Part shown: piece by piece, positions 26,116 through 35,005 of the stretch | How positions within the stretch are numbered: position 1 is the first letter of the stretch | Layout of the letters: each line of letters starts with the position of its first letter | Origin: Thiofilum sp. | GTDB lineage: Bacteria > Pseudomonadota > Gammaproteobacteria > Thiotrichales > Thiotrichaceae | Assembly: GCF_016711335.1 (NCBI RefSeq) | Contig: NZ_JADJTF010000001.1 | Location: 3,224,001 to 3,288,000 of the forward strand | Length of the DNA stretch: 64,000 bases | Direction of reading: 5' to 3' | Program-made: the position numbers and the translations under genes | The notes under the pieces: model-generated | The model's database searches: none | Told to the model about the DNA's origin: nothing | The model's input: the letters and a program-made list of their open reading frames with translations, nothing else

Positions 26116-27102
26116 ATGAAGTCACTGTTTGCCCAGTTAAATTTGAGTCTCATGTTGCTAACATCATCTGCTTTTGCAGCTAGCTCCCCAGAACAAGTAG
26201 TACAGGATTTTTACCAAGCACTTGCTCAGGGCGACTGCACTACTGCCTTGCAAATACGTCCCTCTTATAAGTACGAGCGTTGTCGTAGTATTAGCGCTGC
26301 CCAGCTCACTAACGCTAGCACTTTACAGATGACGGATAACAAAGCAGTAGTCCGGGCTTCCGGTCAACTCACCCTTAAAGGGCAAAATACACCTTTTGAG
26401 GGTTTGATTGCCTTAGACCATAACACTAACTTTTGGCAAATCACTGCTTTTGAAGACGCCCAAAAAATCAACCCTAATGACTTTATTGCTCAACATATGC
26501 CCCCTATTTCCGATCCTCATGTCACAGTTATAAATACCACTGCTATGGGAGCAGACTCAGTAGATCTTAATAACCCTAGCCCTACCCTTGAGCGTTTAAT
26601 GCAAGCGTTTCCAACGCCCAATGACTTGGTTCTTCTAGTGGATATTAGTGAACAAAAAATGGCGCTCTTTCAAAGACAACAACTGATACGCGAATATCGT
26701 ATTTCGGCTGCTACTAAAGGGGCAGGCAATCAAGCAGGGAGTGATCAAACCCCACTAGGTGTACATCGCATTGCAGAAAAGTTTGGCGATGGAGCACCCT
26801 TAGGCACGATTTTTAAGGCAAGACGTAACACCGGAACGAAAGCAGACATTATTACTCAACCTATTGATGTTCCAACCGATCATGTCACAACCCGTATTTT
26901 ATGGTTGGACGGACTAGAGCCGGGGAAAAATAAGGGCGGCAACGTAGACTCTAAAAACCGCTTTATTTATATTCATGGCACACCCGAAGAGGGCTTAATC
27001 GGACGCCCTGCTTCCCACGGTTGCATTCGTATGTATAACGCCGAGGTCATCGAGCTTTATAACCTCTTACCTACGGGAACCTTAGTCTATATTGGTCTCT
27101 AA
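26116..27102 (+). CDS. Secreted L,D-transpeptidase (YkuD) with N-terminal NTF2-like domain
   Basis: 328 residues with a Sec signal peptide ending near SSAFAAS. Residues of about 25-125 (PEQVVQDFYQALAQGDC onward) look like an NTF2/SnoaL-like fold. The YkuD domain (about 175-328) has FIYIHGTPEEGLIGRP and the active-site SHGCIRMYN, with catalytic His and Cys. These enzymes cross-link peptidoglycan or attach lipoproteins in the periplasm. A strong hairpin follows the stop. The gene is monocistronic and convergent with the next. Confidence 0.9.
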   Translation: MKSLFAQLNLSLMLLTSSAFAASSPEQVVQDFYQALAQGDCTTALQIRPSYKYERCRSISAAQLTNASTLQMTDNKAVVRASGQLTLKGQNTPFEGLIALDHNTNFWQITAFEDAQKINPNDFIAQHMPPISDPHVTVINTTAMGADSVDLNNPSPTLERLMQAFPTPNDLVLLVDISEQKMALFQRQQLIREYRISAATKGAGNQAGSDQTPLGVHRIAEKFGDGAPLGTIFKARRNTGTKADIITQPIDVPTDHVTTRILWLDGLEPGKNKGGNVDSKNRFIYIHGTPEEGLIGRPASHGCIRMYNAEVIELYNLLPTGTLVYIGL

Positions 27103-27112
27103 GTGCCGCTCA

Positions 27113-27140
27113 GTCCGAAGGAGTACTGAATCCTTCGGAC
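27113..27140. terminator. Hairpin between convergent genes
   Basis: A perfect 10-bp stem GTCCGAAGGA / TCCTTCGGAC with an 8-base loop lies between the L,D-transpeptidase stop (27102) and the end of the reverse-strand gene (27151). It could serve both. No U-tract is present on either side. Confidence 0.6.
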
Positions 27141-27150
27141 ACTCACTCAC

Positions 27151-28503
27151 TTACTGCCGCTTACGGCGCGTCACTTTCACCTCAGAATACTCGTCCCCCA
27201 TCGCTACACAAGCACTCTGCTCAGCCCAAAACGAGGTAGATGAACGATTAATCTGTTGATAATACTGCGGTGTCAATGCAGGACGCTCAGTAATATCGCC
27301 TTCATAGACTAAATTCATTAAAGACGCCGCCACACCCTGCACTAAGTAATCAATGGGGTGATCCGCCATACCAAACCAGCGCAAATAGCCCAATGATTCA
27401 TAGGGATGCCACACGCGAATCACTAACTGCTCATCGGGGACTAGCTCACTAATGCGCCATACTCCCCAACCCAAGGTATTAATCACCGCAATAATGCCAT
27501 GTAACCAATCCTCGCGGGTTTGTATCATGGGCATAATCTTCTGATCCCATGCCTCCGAACTCATAATCCCGCCCATCGTATTAAAGCCGCAGATATGCCC
27601 TGCTTCAATCAATAAGGTGCGTGATAAACTTAATCCTCTCAGATCAATGTATTGGCGATAATAAAATAACGCGGGATAGTCATAAACCAGTAAATCGGTA
27701 AGACTCGGACGCTGTGCTAGTGCTTGCGTGAGTTGCTGCTCAAAGCGAAACGAGACCAGATTGTAATAATCCGCATAATGGCGGGTAAGCTGCACCCCGA
27801 ATGCAGGGATTAAACCGTATTGATTACCCGCAAAAGTGATTTGGCTGAGGGTTTGAATAATGGCATGTTCATCGACCGAGGACCTGACCTTACGCTCTGG
27901 CACTTCAGCACTCACGCCAACAGCACTCAAATAGGCAGTAGTACCACTTTCTAATTGAAATAAGTAGGCAAACTCCTCGCCCCCTAATTCAATTTCCATC
28001 GTGGTTTGTTTATGTTTGAGTGAGAGGGCTTCATTAGTCAGGCGTCCTTGTACAGCAAACCCAAAGGTCGCCATCAAAGTACCTATTACAAATCCCAGAT
28101 CAAAATACTCTCCTGCAAAACGGCGCTTTTCAAAATTCAAAGCCAATGCTTGACCATAGTGCGAAGAGGCGGTGCTGAGTTTAAAGGCTGACTGTCCCTG
28201 AGCAGCTTTGAGTGTGGCTACTAAGGGCAATAGTCCAAACCCACAATAGGCATATAAGGCTTCGGCATAGGCAAGGCGTTCAGTGATATTCAGCTCTGGA
28301 TGCATTAAGAAATGTTGTTTTAGCCCTAAGAAACTCACTTCAGCAGCAGCGTGAATTAAAATCGAACGGCTATCAATATGGCGGCAGTTTTCAATCGTCT
28401 GTTGTAGGGTGCGGTTATAGTGATTGCAATGAAATACCATCGGCTGCGCATCAATATCGCATACTCCGGTCGCCGAATGAGACTGTGGTTGGATACTCAT
28501 CAT
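27151..28503 (-). CDS. Uncharacterised protein, possible V4R-like duplicated domain
   Basis: 450 residues, soluble, no signal peptide. Two halves each end in features reminiscent of the 4-vinyl-reductase (V4R) domain. The first has SSHYGQALALNF, GFVIGTLMATFG. The second has HPIDYLVQGVAASLMNLVYEG followed by FWAEQSACVAMGDEYSEVKV, resembling the E-x-x-C-x-A-x-G-D-x-x-C element that ends V4R domains, with the last Cys replaced by Ser. V4R domains bind small ligands or metals. The assignment is tentative. GAGG lies 7 bases before the ATG. Confidence 0.55.
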   Translation of the reverse strand: MMSIQPQSHSATGVCDIDAQPMVFHCNHYNRTLQQTIENCRHIDSRSILIHAAAEVSFLGLKQHFLMHPELNITERLAYAEALYAYCGFGLLPLVATLKAAQGQSAFKLSTASSHYGQALALNFEKRRFAGEYFDLGFVIGTLMATFGFAVQGRLTNEALSLKHKQTTMEIELGGEEFAYLFQLESGTTAYLSAVGVSAEVPERKVRSSVDEHAIIQTLSQITFAGNQYGLIPAFGVQLTRHYADYYNLVSFRFEQQLTQALAQRPSLTDLLVYDYPALFYYRQYIDLRGLSLSRTLLIEAGHICGFNTMGGIMSSEAWDQKIMPMIQTREDWLHGIIAVINTLGWGVWRISELVPDEQLVIRVWHPYESLGYLRWFGMADHPIDYLVQGVAASLMNLVYEGDITERPALTPQYYQQINRSSTSFWAEQSACVAMGDEYSEVKVTRRKRQ

Positions 28504-28629
28504 CGTTTAACCTCAAAAATCAAGGAGGTAGCTAGGTTTGTAACATACAAACCCTAGCGAATTATAGCGTGCGATATTCAGATTATGAGGGGAAATTAGG
28601 AACAGTAGCGAGCTTGCTAAAGAGATAGC

Positions 28630-28658
28630 ACTACAAGGTCAAAGCCTGACCTTGTAGT
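28630..28658 (-). terminator. Strong hairpin after the SEC-C gene
   Basis: A perfect 12-bp stem ACTACAAGGTCA / TGACCTTGTAGT with a 5-base loop lies 25 bp after the end of the reverse-strand gene at 28683. It is followed by GCTATCTCT on that strand, without a clean U-tract. Confidence 0.6.
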
Positions 28659-28682
28659 TTATTTCACTTAAAAATCAGTAGG

Positions 28683-30056
28683 TTAATTAGCGCCACAACA
28701 TTTTTTATATTTTTTGCCACTTCCACAGGGGCAAGGATCATTACGCCCTACTTTGACAGTATTTACCATCGGTTTAAGTTTGGGGGCATGAGCAATCGCC
28801 CAATTGCGAATTTTCAGCACCGTAGGCTCAATTTGTACTGCCCACTCTTGCACCTCGGCATCACTCATCTGCTCTACTTTTGCATAGCCTTGGGGTGTAC
28901 CAAAAATAGCAATGGGGGTGAGCATTTGTTGCATTTCAGGCGCTTCAATCAGAGGCGGTTGACCCAGCACAATACCGCGCATAAAGCCTTCACACCAACT
29001 ATGCACATTAAGAATCTGCTCACCATTCTCATCAATAGTGCTCATAAAAGAGGCTTGGAATTTCTTGGTCTCTTTTAAATGCTGATGCGTTTGATTGAAC
29101 AGTTTCATAATCAGTTCAACGAAAATAGTCAACTCGGCTTGACCAGGGAACTCAGGCATATAATCTTCCCCGCCCCAAATCGCCGCTAACCATTCGGTTG
29201 GCATAATCATCTTGGGCGCACAAGACACCGCAGCAAATAGACCATCTAAACCCGCGACTTCTTGAATAGAGTATTCATGCCCGTAGTAATCTAGATGCTG
29301 TTGCAGACGATCAAACAGATCATCATTAGCAATATCATCTGGCACAGGGGCTTGTGACGGAGGCTCTAGCCCCTCATCGTCTTGATTCAACCATTTATTA
29401 GGGTTTTCACGCGGCTTAGTGCGCTCGGTGCGTAACCCTAATTCAATTTCCACATCCTCAAAATCACCGACTATGGCAATCGCTACTTTGTTGTCTTCGT
29501 AGGCTTTATTAATGACTACGAGGGATTCCAGCGCTTTTAAATCCAGTAGTGCACTGACTAGAAACGCATTGAGCTCTGGTGTTTCGGCTGTTTGTTGCGC
29601 TAATAGAGTGGTTAACTGTTCAACAATCGTGGCACGCAACTCAGGATGATCATGCCCCACTAAGGGTAGGATCTCGACCGCTAGGCTCCGTAAAAACTCA
29701 TCGCGCTCTGGGTCTTGAATATAGGCTAAGGTCGGTGCTAGGGCGCGTTCTCCAGCGGCGGCTACGACATCAGGTAGCTCATCTAATGCCCAATCATGAT
29801 CTTGATAGAGTTCGAGTGCGGTGAGTAACTCGGTAATATCGACAGGGGTATTTAAGGATTTTAAGGCTCGCCATGCGTAGAGGGTGACGAACCAAGTGGA
29901 TTCTTGGTTATTTAGCTCATCGGAGTAAAGCAGCAAATCTAGCAGTGTGGGTGCATCTGCTTGAGTGAGCCTTAGGGCAGAAAAATCGGTGTTACGCTGA
30001 GTGGGGTCTGGTTGACCAAAACGACTCAAGGTATTGATTAGTGTATTTTTGTCCAT
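28683..30056 (-). CDS. YecA/UPF0149-like protein with C-terminal SEC-C zinc motif
   Basis: 457 residues. The N-terminal 200 residues are helical and HEAT-like (LLDLLLYSDEL, EILPLVGHDHPELRATI). The middle contains the UPF0149 pattern around WCEGFMRGIVLG. The last 20 residues, VGRNDPCPCGSGKKYKKCC, are the SecA-type SEC-C motif with the C-x-C-x8-CC zinc ligands. Such proteins may bind ribosomes or partner proteins through SEC-C; the exact role is unknown. ATG 30056 is chosen over an in-frame TTG 12 codons upstream; neither has a good ribosome site. Confidence 0.85.
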   Translation of the reverse strand: MDKNTLINTLSRFGQPDPTQRNTDFSALRLTQADAPTLLDLLLYSDELNNQESTWFVTLYAWRALKSLNTPVDITELLTALELYQDHDWALDELPDVVAAAGERALAPTLAYIQDPERDEFLRSLAVEILPLVGHDHPELRATIVEQLTTLLAQQTAETPELNAFLVSALLDLKALESLVVINKAYEDNKVAIAIVGDFEDVEIELGLRTERTKPRENPNKWLNQDDEGLEPPSQAPVPDDIANDDLFDRLQQHLDYYGHEYSIQEVAGLDGLFAAVSCAPKMIMPTEWLAAIWGGEDYMPEFPGQAELTIFVELIMKLFNQTHQHLKETKKFQASFMSTIDENGEQILNVHSWCEGFMRGIVLGQPPLIEAPEMQQMLTPIAIFGTPQGYAKVEQMSDAEVQEWAVQIEPTVLKIRNWAIAHAPKLKPMVNTVKVGRNDPCPCGSGKKYKKCCGAN

Positions 30057-30247
30057 GCGTGGTATTAGCCCCAGCCAAATTAAAAGCACCAAGCATAATA
30101 CCGTACCCCTAGTACGTCTACTTTAACCTACACGGTGGGCGTGAGCCTGAGCCTAGGTGAGGTTAAGAGAGTCAGGAGATTAGGTTTGAGTTTGTTGGGG
30201 GAAATTTATAACATGGCTATGCCCTTTGGTCAGTCATGGAAGCCCTT

Positions 30248-33031
30248 ATGTCAGAAGAAGCCTTGCGGAGAATTCAGGAAGAGAAAAAAGAACGTACTGG
30301 AAAATTAGATCTGATTAATTGTGATTTAGCTGAAATACCCCAAGAAATAGGCGAACTACTATGGCTGGAAACATTAAATATTAGTTTTAATCGTAATCTC
30401 TATGACTTACTACCATTAAAAAGCCTCTCTCAATTACAAAAACTATATTGCTTTGACACATCAGTAAGTGACCTAACACCTATTCAATGCCTCTCTCAAT
30501 TACAAGAACTAGATTGCTCTAATACAAAAATCACTGACTTATCACCTATTCAATACCTCTCACAATTAAAAACACTACATTGCTCTAATAATGATATTAG
30601 GGATTTAACCCCTATACAAAACCTCTCTCAATTACAAGCACTATACTGCTATAGCACTAAAATCACTGACTTATCACCTATTCAATACCTCTCACAATTA
30701 AAAACACTACATTGCTCTAATAATGATATTAGGGATTTAACCCCTATACAAAACCTCTCTCAATTACAAGCACTATACTGCTCTAATAATGACATTAGGG
30801 ATTTTACTCCTATAAAAAACCTCACGGAACTAAAACTATTTTCTTGCTATAGCACTCAAGTAACAGATTTAAGTGTATTGAAAAATCTAGATCAATTAGC
30901 TTATTTGAATATATCTGAAACATCTATTTGTGACCTAAGGCATATTACCCACCTGCTAAAAGAGGATATAACTCTATGCTATAATGCATGTGCAAACTAT
31001 GAAAAATTAATTAATGTTTCTAACTGTCCCTTAATTACTCCCCCTGTTGAGTTTGCTAAGGAAGGACGTGAATCGGTTTTAGAATACTTTGAGCAAATCG
31101 AAACGAATGCACAAAATCTCAATGAGCTAAAAATAATATTCTTAGGTGAAGGCGCAGCAGGTAAAACCTCACTCATCAAACGTATTCGCCAAGAATCCTT
31201 TGATCCCAAAGAAAGCCAAACTCACGGCATCAGAATTCAAAAAACCACCTTTCAATTAGAAGATGAAAACATTAACGCTCATCTATGGGATTTTGGTGGT
31301 CAAGAAGTCATGCACGCCACCCATCAATTTTTCCTGTCCCAGCGCTGCATCTATGTCCTAGTGCTCGATAGCCGCAAAGATGAAAAAGCCGAATACTGGC
31401 TCAAACACGCCAATAGTTTTGGTGGCAACTCTCCGGTATTAATCGTACTCAATAAAATGGATGAAAATCCCTCTTTTGAAGTCAATCGTAAAGTACTCAA
31501 TGAAAAATATTCCCAAATCAAAGGCTATTTTAAATTATCCTGCAAAAACGATGAAGGCATTACTGAATTTATAAGCGCACTCAAAGACCAAATGAGCCAA
31601 GCCCCTGCACGGCGTACTCCCTTTCCAAGTACTTGGCTTGCGGTCAAAGAACACTTTACAAATATGCAGCAGGACTATATTGACTCCTGTGAATATCAAA
31701 GTATTTGCCTACAGCATGGTGTAGATAAGCCCTTTAGCCAGTCGGTATTATTACAATTTCTGCATGATCTAGGTTTAGTCATTAATTTTCGTAATTTAAA
31801 AGCTTTTGATACTCAAATACTTAACCCTATTTGGCTCACTAATGGCGTTTATCGTATTATTAACTCTAAACACATTGTAGAGCATAAGGGCATAGTGTGC
31901 GAAAGCGAGTTGGATAGCATTATTAATGATGCGTGCTATCAAGCAGGCAATACTAGCGACCAGCATTTTCATTATCCCAAAGCAAAATTACTCTATATTA
32001 TTAGAGTCATGCAGGAATTTGAATTATGTTTTCCTTTAAATCAGCAAACTTACGTTATACCTCAACTATTACCAATTAATGAGCCTGATTCTAATTTTAC
32101 AGGGTCTATTATTCATTTTACGGTCGAGTTTCCTGAGTTATTGCCCGATAGTATTTTCCCGCGCCTCATGGTTAAACTGCACGATTTTATCAAAGGCGAT
32201 TTACGCTGGCGCACAGGGATGGTGTTATACAAACCAATTATTTTCAAAGCTCAAGCACGAGTGCGTATCGACCGTGAAGAGAAACGGATTAACATTGATG
32301 CGTATGGAGCAGAACCACGCCGCTTACTAAGCTTTATTCGTGAAACTTTAAAAGACATTATTAATGACTTCACTGATTTACCTTTTGAAGAACAAGTCCC
32401 TATTCCAAATAGTAATATACTTTGGAGCTACTCTGAGTTAGTTGATCTGGAAGCTATGGGCGATGAAGAGTTTAGTGTAGGTAAATTAAAAAAACGTTTT
32501 TCTATTGCTGATCTACTAGATGGGATTGAAGAGCCACAAATGCGCGATCAAGTCGCTCAAACGCCCGTGACTGCTTTTGTTTCTTATGCTCATAAAGATG
32601 CTAAGCATTTAGGTAATATGCTCTCCGCTTTTTCTCCTCTAGTACGTTTAAACAAACTAAAACTATGGGCAGATATTCACATCGATGCAGGGGTTGAATG
32701 GGAACCTAAAATCATGCAGCAATTAAACGAGGCTGATATTGTGCTGTGCTTAGTGAGTGCGGATTTTATTAACTCCGATTTTTGCTATAAACGGGAGTTT
32801 GAACAAGCCTTAGAAGCTCATAAGGCGGGCACTAAAATAGTGGTTCCCATTCGCTTACGCACTTGTAGCTATCAAGATTTAGCATTGTCAACCTTACAAG
32901 GGATACCAAAAAACTGGATTACTTCGAGTGCCAATGAGGATGAAGCATGGACAGAAGCAGCAGATATGTTAAGAATCGTGATTGAAACTACTCAACAACG
33001 CTTGAAAAAACGCACTGATTCCGCTTTTTAA
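30248..33031 (+). CDS. ROCO protein: LRR-Roc-COR with C-terminal TIR domain
   Basis: About 927 residues; residue numbers below count from the alternative upstream ATG at 30236. LRRs span about 20-260 in 22-residue units (SQLQxLxCxNxxIxDLTPI). The Roc GTPase has LGEGAAGKTSL (304-311), WDFGGQE (351-357) and NKMD (406-409). COR spans about 460-720. The TIR domain starts near 776 with TAFVSYAHKDAK and has DFCYKREFEQAL with a candidate catalytic Glu near 854. Roc-COR binds GTP and dimerises; bacterial TIR domains often cleave NAD+. LRR sensor, GTPase switch and TIR effector suggest an immune-type protein, but that is inference. GGAAG lies 8 bases before ATG 30248. Confidence 0.87.
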   Translation: MSEEALRRIQEEKKERTGKLDLINCDLAEIPQEIGELLWLETLNISFNRNLYDLLPLKSLSQLQKLYCFDTSVSDLTPIQCLSQLQELDCSNTKITDLSPIQYLSQLKTLHCSNNDIRDLTPIQNLSQLQALYCYSTKITDLSPIQYLSQLKTLHCSNNDIRDLTPIQNLSQLQALYCSNNDIRDFTPIKNLTELKLFSCYSTQVTDLSVLKNLDQLAYLNISETSICDLRHITHLLKEDITLCYNACANYEKLINVSNCPLITPPVEFAKEGRESVLEYFEQIETNAQNLNELKIIFLGEGAAGKTSLIKRIRQESFDPKESQTHGIRIQKTTFQLEDENINAHLWDFGGQEVMHATHQFFLSQRCIYVLVLDSRKDEKAEYWLKHANSFGGNSPVLIVLNKMDENPSFEVNRKVLNEKYSQIKGYFKLSCKNDEGITEFISALKDQMSQAPARRTPFPSTWLAVKEHFTNMQQDYIDSCEYQSICLQHGVDKPFSQSVLLQFLHDLGLVINFRNLKAFDTQILNPIWLTNGVYRIINSKHIVEHKGIVCESELDSIINDACYQAGNTSDQHFHYPKAKLLYIIRVMQEFELCFPLNQQTYVIPQLLPINEPDSNFTGSIIHFTVEFPELLPDSIFPRLMVKLHDFIKGDLRWRTGMVLYKPIIFKAQARVRIDREEKRINIDAYGAEPRRLLSFIRETLKDIINDFTDLPFEEQVPIPNSNILWSYSELVDLEAMGDEEFSVGKLKKRFSIADLLDGIEEPQMRDQVAQTPVTAFVSYAHKDAKHLGNMLSAFSPLVRLNKLKLWADIHIDAGVEWEPKIMQQLNEADIVLCLVSADFINSDFCYKREFEQALEAHKAGTKIVVPIRLRTCSYQDLALSTLQGIPKNWITSSANEDEAWTEAADMLRIVIETTQQRLKKRTDSAF
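30527..30782 (+). repeat. Exact 124-bp tandem repeat within the LRR coding region
   Basis: Bases 30527-30650 recur without a change at 30659-30782, a period of 132 bp. This is exactly 44 codons, or two leucine-rich repeats. Perfect DNA identity indicates a recent in-frame duplication or gene conversion within the sensor domain. Confidence 0.92.
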
Positions 33032-33034
33032 TGC

Positions 33035-33058
33035 AAGGCTGCCTTTACAGACAGCCTT
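33035..33058 (+). terminator. Hairpin after the ROCO gene
   Basis: Stem AAGGCTG / CAGCCTT of 7 bp with a 10-base loop begins 3 bp after the stop codon. No U-tract follows. Confidence 0.45.
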
Positions 33059-33119
33059 AATCTAACTAAGCATGCAAAACAAAAGGCTAATTTTTACTAT
33101 AAAACACTATTTTTCAGCA

Positions 33120-34070
33120 CTAGGCTGATAAATGTGAATCATCTTGCTTCACTTTTTTGGCTTTTTTAGCCTTCTTGTCTTTCTTATCCTTATCGCCCGT
33201 TTTTTTATCTTTCTTAGCTTCTTTCTTGTCTTTGTGCTTTTTATCTTTGTCTTTCTTATCTTTTTTAGCCTTTTTATCTTTCTTATCCTTATCACCCTTA
33301 GATTTAACCTTATCCTGCTTAGCCTTCACTTCGATAGCATCAGTACTATCTTGTACCTCAACCACGGTTACTGTCTCACTCAACACGGTAGCTACTACGG
33401 GTTCAGACTCAACCACTTCAGGCACAACTACTTTCGGTTTTACCGTTCTAGGTTTTTTGGGTGCAGGTTTAGGGGCTGTCTCTGCACTCGTCTCCGCTGA
33501 GGCTTCCGCACTGGGCTTTTTAGAGCGTGAATTGGTTTTGGGTTTAGCGGGTGCTTTATTGGCGGTTTTAGTGGCTCTGGGTTTAGCAGGTACTTTAGAT
33601 GGGGTCGCCTTTGCAGGCTCTGACGCTGTTGGTGCTACGACCTCGGACTCTGTAACTTCAGGTGTGGTTGTGTCTGTAGGAGCTTCAGCTTGCTCAGAAA
33701 CAGTCTCATCAGAGGCAGCATTAGATGCTTGCTCAACTGCTTCAGCATTGTTTGAGGTAGTTTCACTAACAGCCACTGGCTCAGGATTTTCTACAGTACC
33801 TACTGCTTCACTGTTTGGCTCCTCAACGGCGACTTGTTGTGCTGTAGCTTTAGTACGCTTAGATTTAGCCTTAGGCTCGGCTTCACCACTGACTAGACGC
33901 TTAGCATCTTCAATCATGATCAAGGCGGTATTAGCGCCAATCCCCGGCACTGCCTGCAATTGCTCAGGAGTCGCTTGAGCGAGTTGCTCTAGGGTACTGA
34001 TTCCATGCGCTTCTAAGCGAGTCGCTACCGCGCTACCTACGTATTTCACATCAGTCATTTTCTTATTCAT
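33120..34070 (-). CDS. Helix-hairpin-helix protein with Ala/Pro/Lys-rich tail
   Basis: 316 residues. The first 62 carry two helix-hairpin-helix units: DVKYVGSAVATRLEAHGIST and AVPGIGANTALIMIEDAKRL, the type that binds the DNA backbone. Residues of about 65-240 are low-complexity (Ala, Glu, Thr, Pro, Lys). The last 75 residues are dominated by KDKK/KAKK repeats, as in histone H1-like or nucleoid proteins. It is likely a DNA-binding, chromatin-like protein; no exact family is known to me. The plus-strand open frames over it are shadows of the biased composition. Confidence 0.75.
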   Translation of the reverse strand: MNKKMTDVKYVGSAVATRLEAHGISTLEQLAQATPEQLQAVPGIGANTALIMIEDAKRLVSGEAEPKAKSKRTKATAQQVAVEEPNSEAVGTVENPEPVAVSETTSNNAEAVEQASNAASDETVSEQAEAPTDTTTPEVTESEVVAPTASEPAKATPSKVPAKPRATKTANKAPAKPKTNSRSKKPSAEASAETSAETAPKPAPKKPRTVKPKVVVPEVVESEPVVATVLSETVTVVEVQDSTDAIEVKAKQDKVKSKGDKDKKDKKAKKDKKDKDKKHKDKKEAKKDKKTGDKDKKDKKAKKAKKVKQDDSHLSA

Positions 34071-34145
34071 TGCGTTTACCCTATCTGGTATTGTTTTATT
34101 GAGTATTTTGTTAATCTCCTAGCGGATTTTAAAGGACACTAACAA

Positions 34146-34673
34146 ATGAATTTAAACTGGGTCGATTGTGATGATAGCACTCACGGCGCAGCTATTTTAG
34201 AGCTGTTTAATCATGCCATTTTGCACTCCACCGCCTTATATGATTACAAGCCGCGCTCTCGTGAGCAAATAACCCAATGGTTTCAGTTAAAAGCCGCCCA
34301 ACATTTTCCGGTAATTGGCTTAGTTACACCTGAAGGTCAATTGGCGGGTTTTGCTTCTTATGGGGCTTTTCGTGCCTTTCCTGCCTATCAGTACACGGTT
34401 GAGCACGCGATTTATGTCCATTCTGATTATAGTCGTAGAGGGATAGGCACACAGTTGCTTACACGACTGATGGCTAAAGCAAGGGAGCAAAACTATCACA
34501 CAATGATAGGCGTGATTGATTCACAAAATGCGGTCAGTATTGCATTACATCAAAAGCTCGGCTTTGAGGAGAAAGGTGTGCTGCATGAGGTTGGGTATAA
34601 GTTTGGGCGCTGGCTCGATGTGGTGCTGTATCAAAAGATTTTGAGTACACCGGAACATCCTACTGAAGGTTGA
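34146..34673 (+). CDS. GNAT acetyltransferase, phosphinothricin-acetyltransferase type
   Basis: A 175-residue GNAT enzyme: HAAILELFNHAI-like start, then STALYDYKPRSREQI and the acetyl-CoA loop VHSDYSRRGIGTQLL (R/Q-x-x-G-x-G). The later IDSQNAVSIALHQKLGFEEKG and GRWLDVVLYQK are typical of the PAT/YncA subgroup. It probably N-acetylates an amino-acid-like toxin or metabolite using acetyl-CoA. There is no strong ribosome site. It stands upstream of the toxin-antitoxin pair but 70 bp apart. Confidence 0.88.
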   Translation: MNLNWVDCDDSTHGAAILELFNHAILHSTALYDYKPRSREQITQWFQLKAAQHFPVIGLVTPEGQLAGFASYGAFRAFPAYQYTVEHAIYVHSDYSRRGIGTQLLTRLMAKAREQNYHTMIGVIDSQNAVSIALHQKLGFEEKGVLHEVGYKFGRWLDVVLYQKILSTPEHPTEG

Positions 34674-34744
34674 TTTTTATTCTTGTGGTATCAGCTTTAA
34701 ATGCCGTATTCTTTTGTCATACACTCTGATGAGAATCAATCATT

Positions 34745-35005
34745 ATGGCTACTGCAATACTCAGTGTGCGGGTCAGCGAGGCTGAACGCCAGTTATTAGA
34801 AATAGCGGCTAAATATACTCATACCACTCTCAGCGACTTTATGCGGCGTAAAGCATTAGAATCTGCCGAAATGGAAATCATGAATCGAACAGTGGTCGAA
34901 ATACCTGATCAGGATTGGCAAGCCTTTGAGTCATGGCTTAATACCCCCCCCCAACGGATTCCGGCTTTGCAGCGCTTGGCTAAAGTGAAACCTATATGGG
35001 AATAA
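34745..35005 (+). CDS. TacA-type (DUF1778) antitoxin
   Basis: 86 residues. The N-terminal ribbon-helix-helix (AILSVRVSEAERQLLEIAAK, TLSDFMRRKALESAE) binds the operator. The C-terminal part (PDQDWQAFESWLNTP) is the toxin-neutralising segment of DUF1778 antitoxins. It overlaps the GNAT toxin gene by 10 bp, the standard antitoxin-first arrangement, and probably autorepresses the pair. The coding sequence contains a run of nine C at 34944-34952. Confidence 0.9.
   Translation: MATAILSVRVSEAERQLLEIAAKYTHTTLSDFMRRKALESAEMEIMNRTVVEIPDQDWQAFESWLNTPPQRIPALQRLAKVKPIWE
34944..34952 (+). repeat. C9 homopolymer in the antitoxin gene
   Basis: Nine consecutive C in frame inside the antitoxin gene (Asn-Thr-Pro-Pro-Gln). 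Such tracts are prone to slippage; gain or loss of one base would change the last 23 residues of the antitoxin, the region that meets the toxin. Confidence 0.95.

Noticed and set aside
30470..30860. Regular direct repeats that could suggest a CRISPR array
   Set aside because: The repeats are in-frame leucine-rich repeat codons of one open frame without variable spacers.
33157..33978. 273-codon plus-strand frame rich in Leu, Phe, Ser and Thr
   Set aside because: Antisense to the lysine-rich helix-hairpin-helix protein; its composition follows from that bias and there is no ribosome site.
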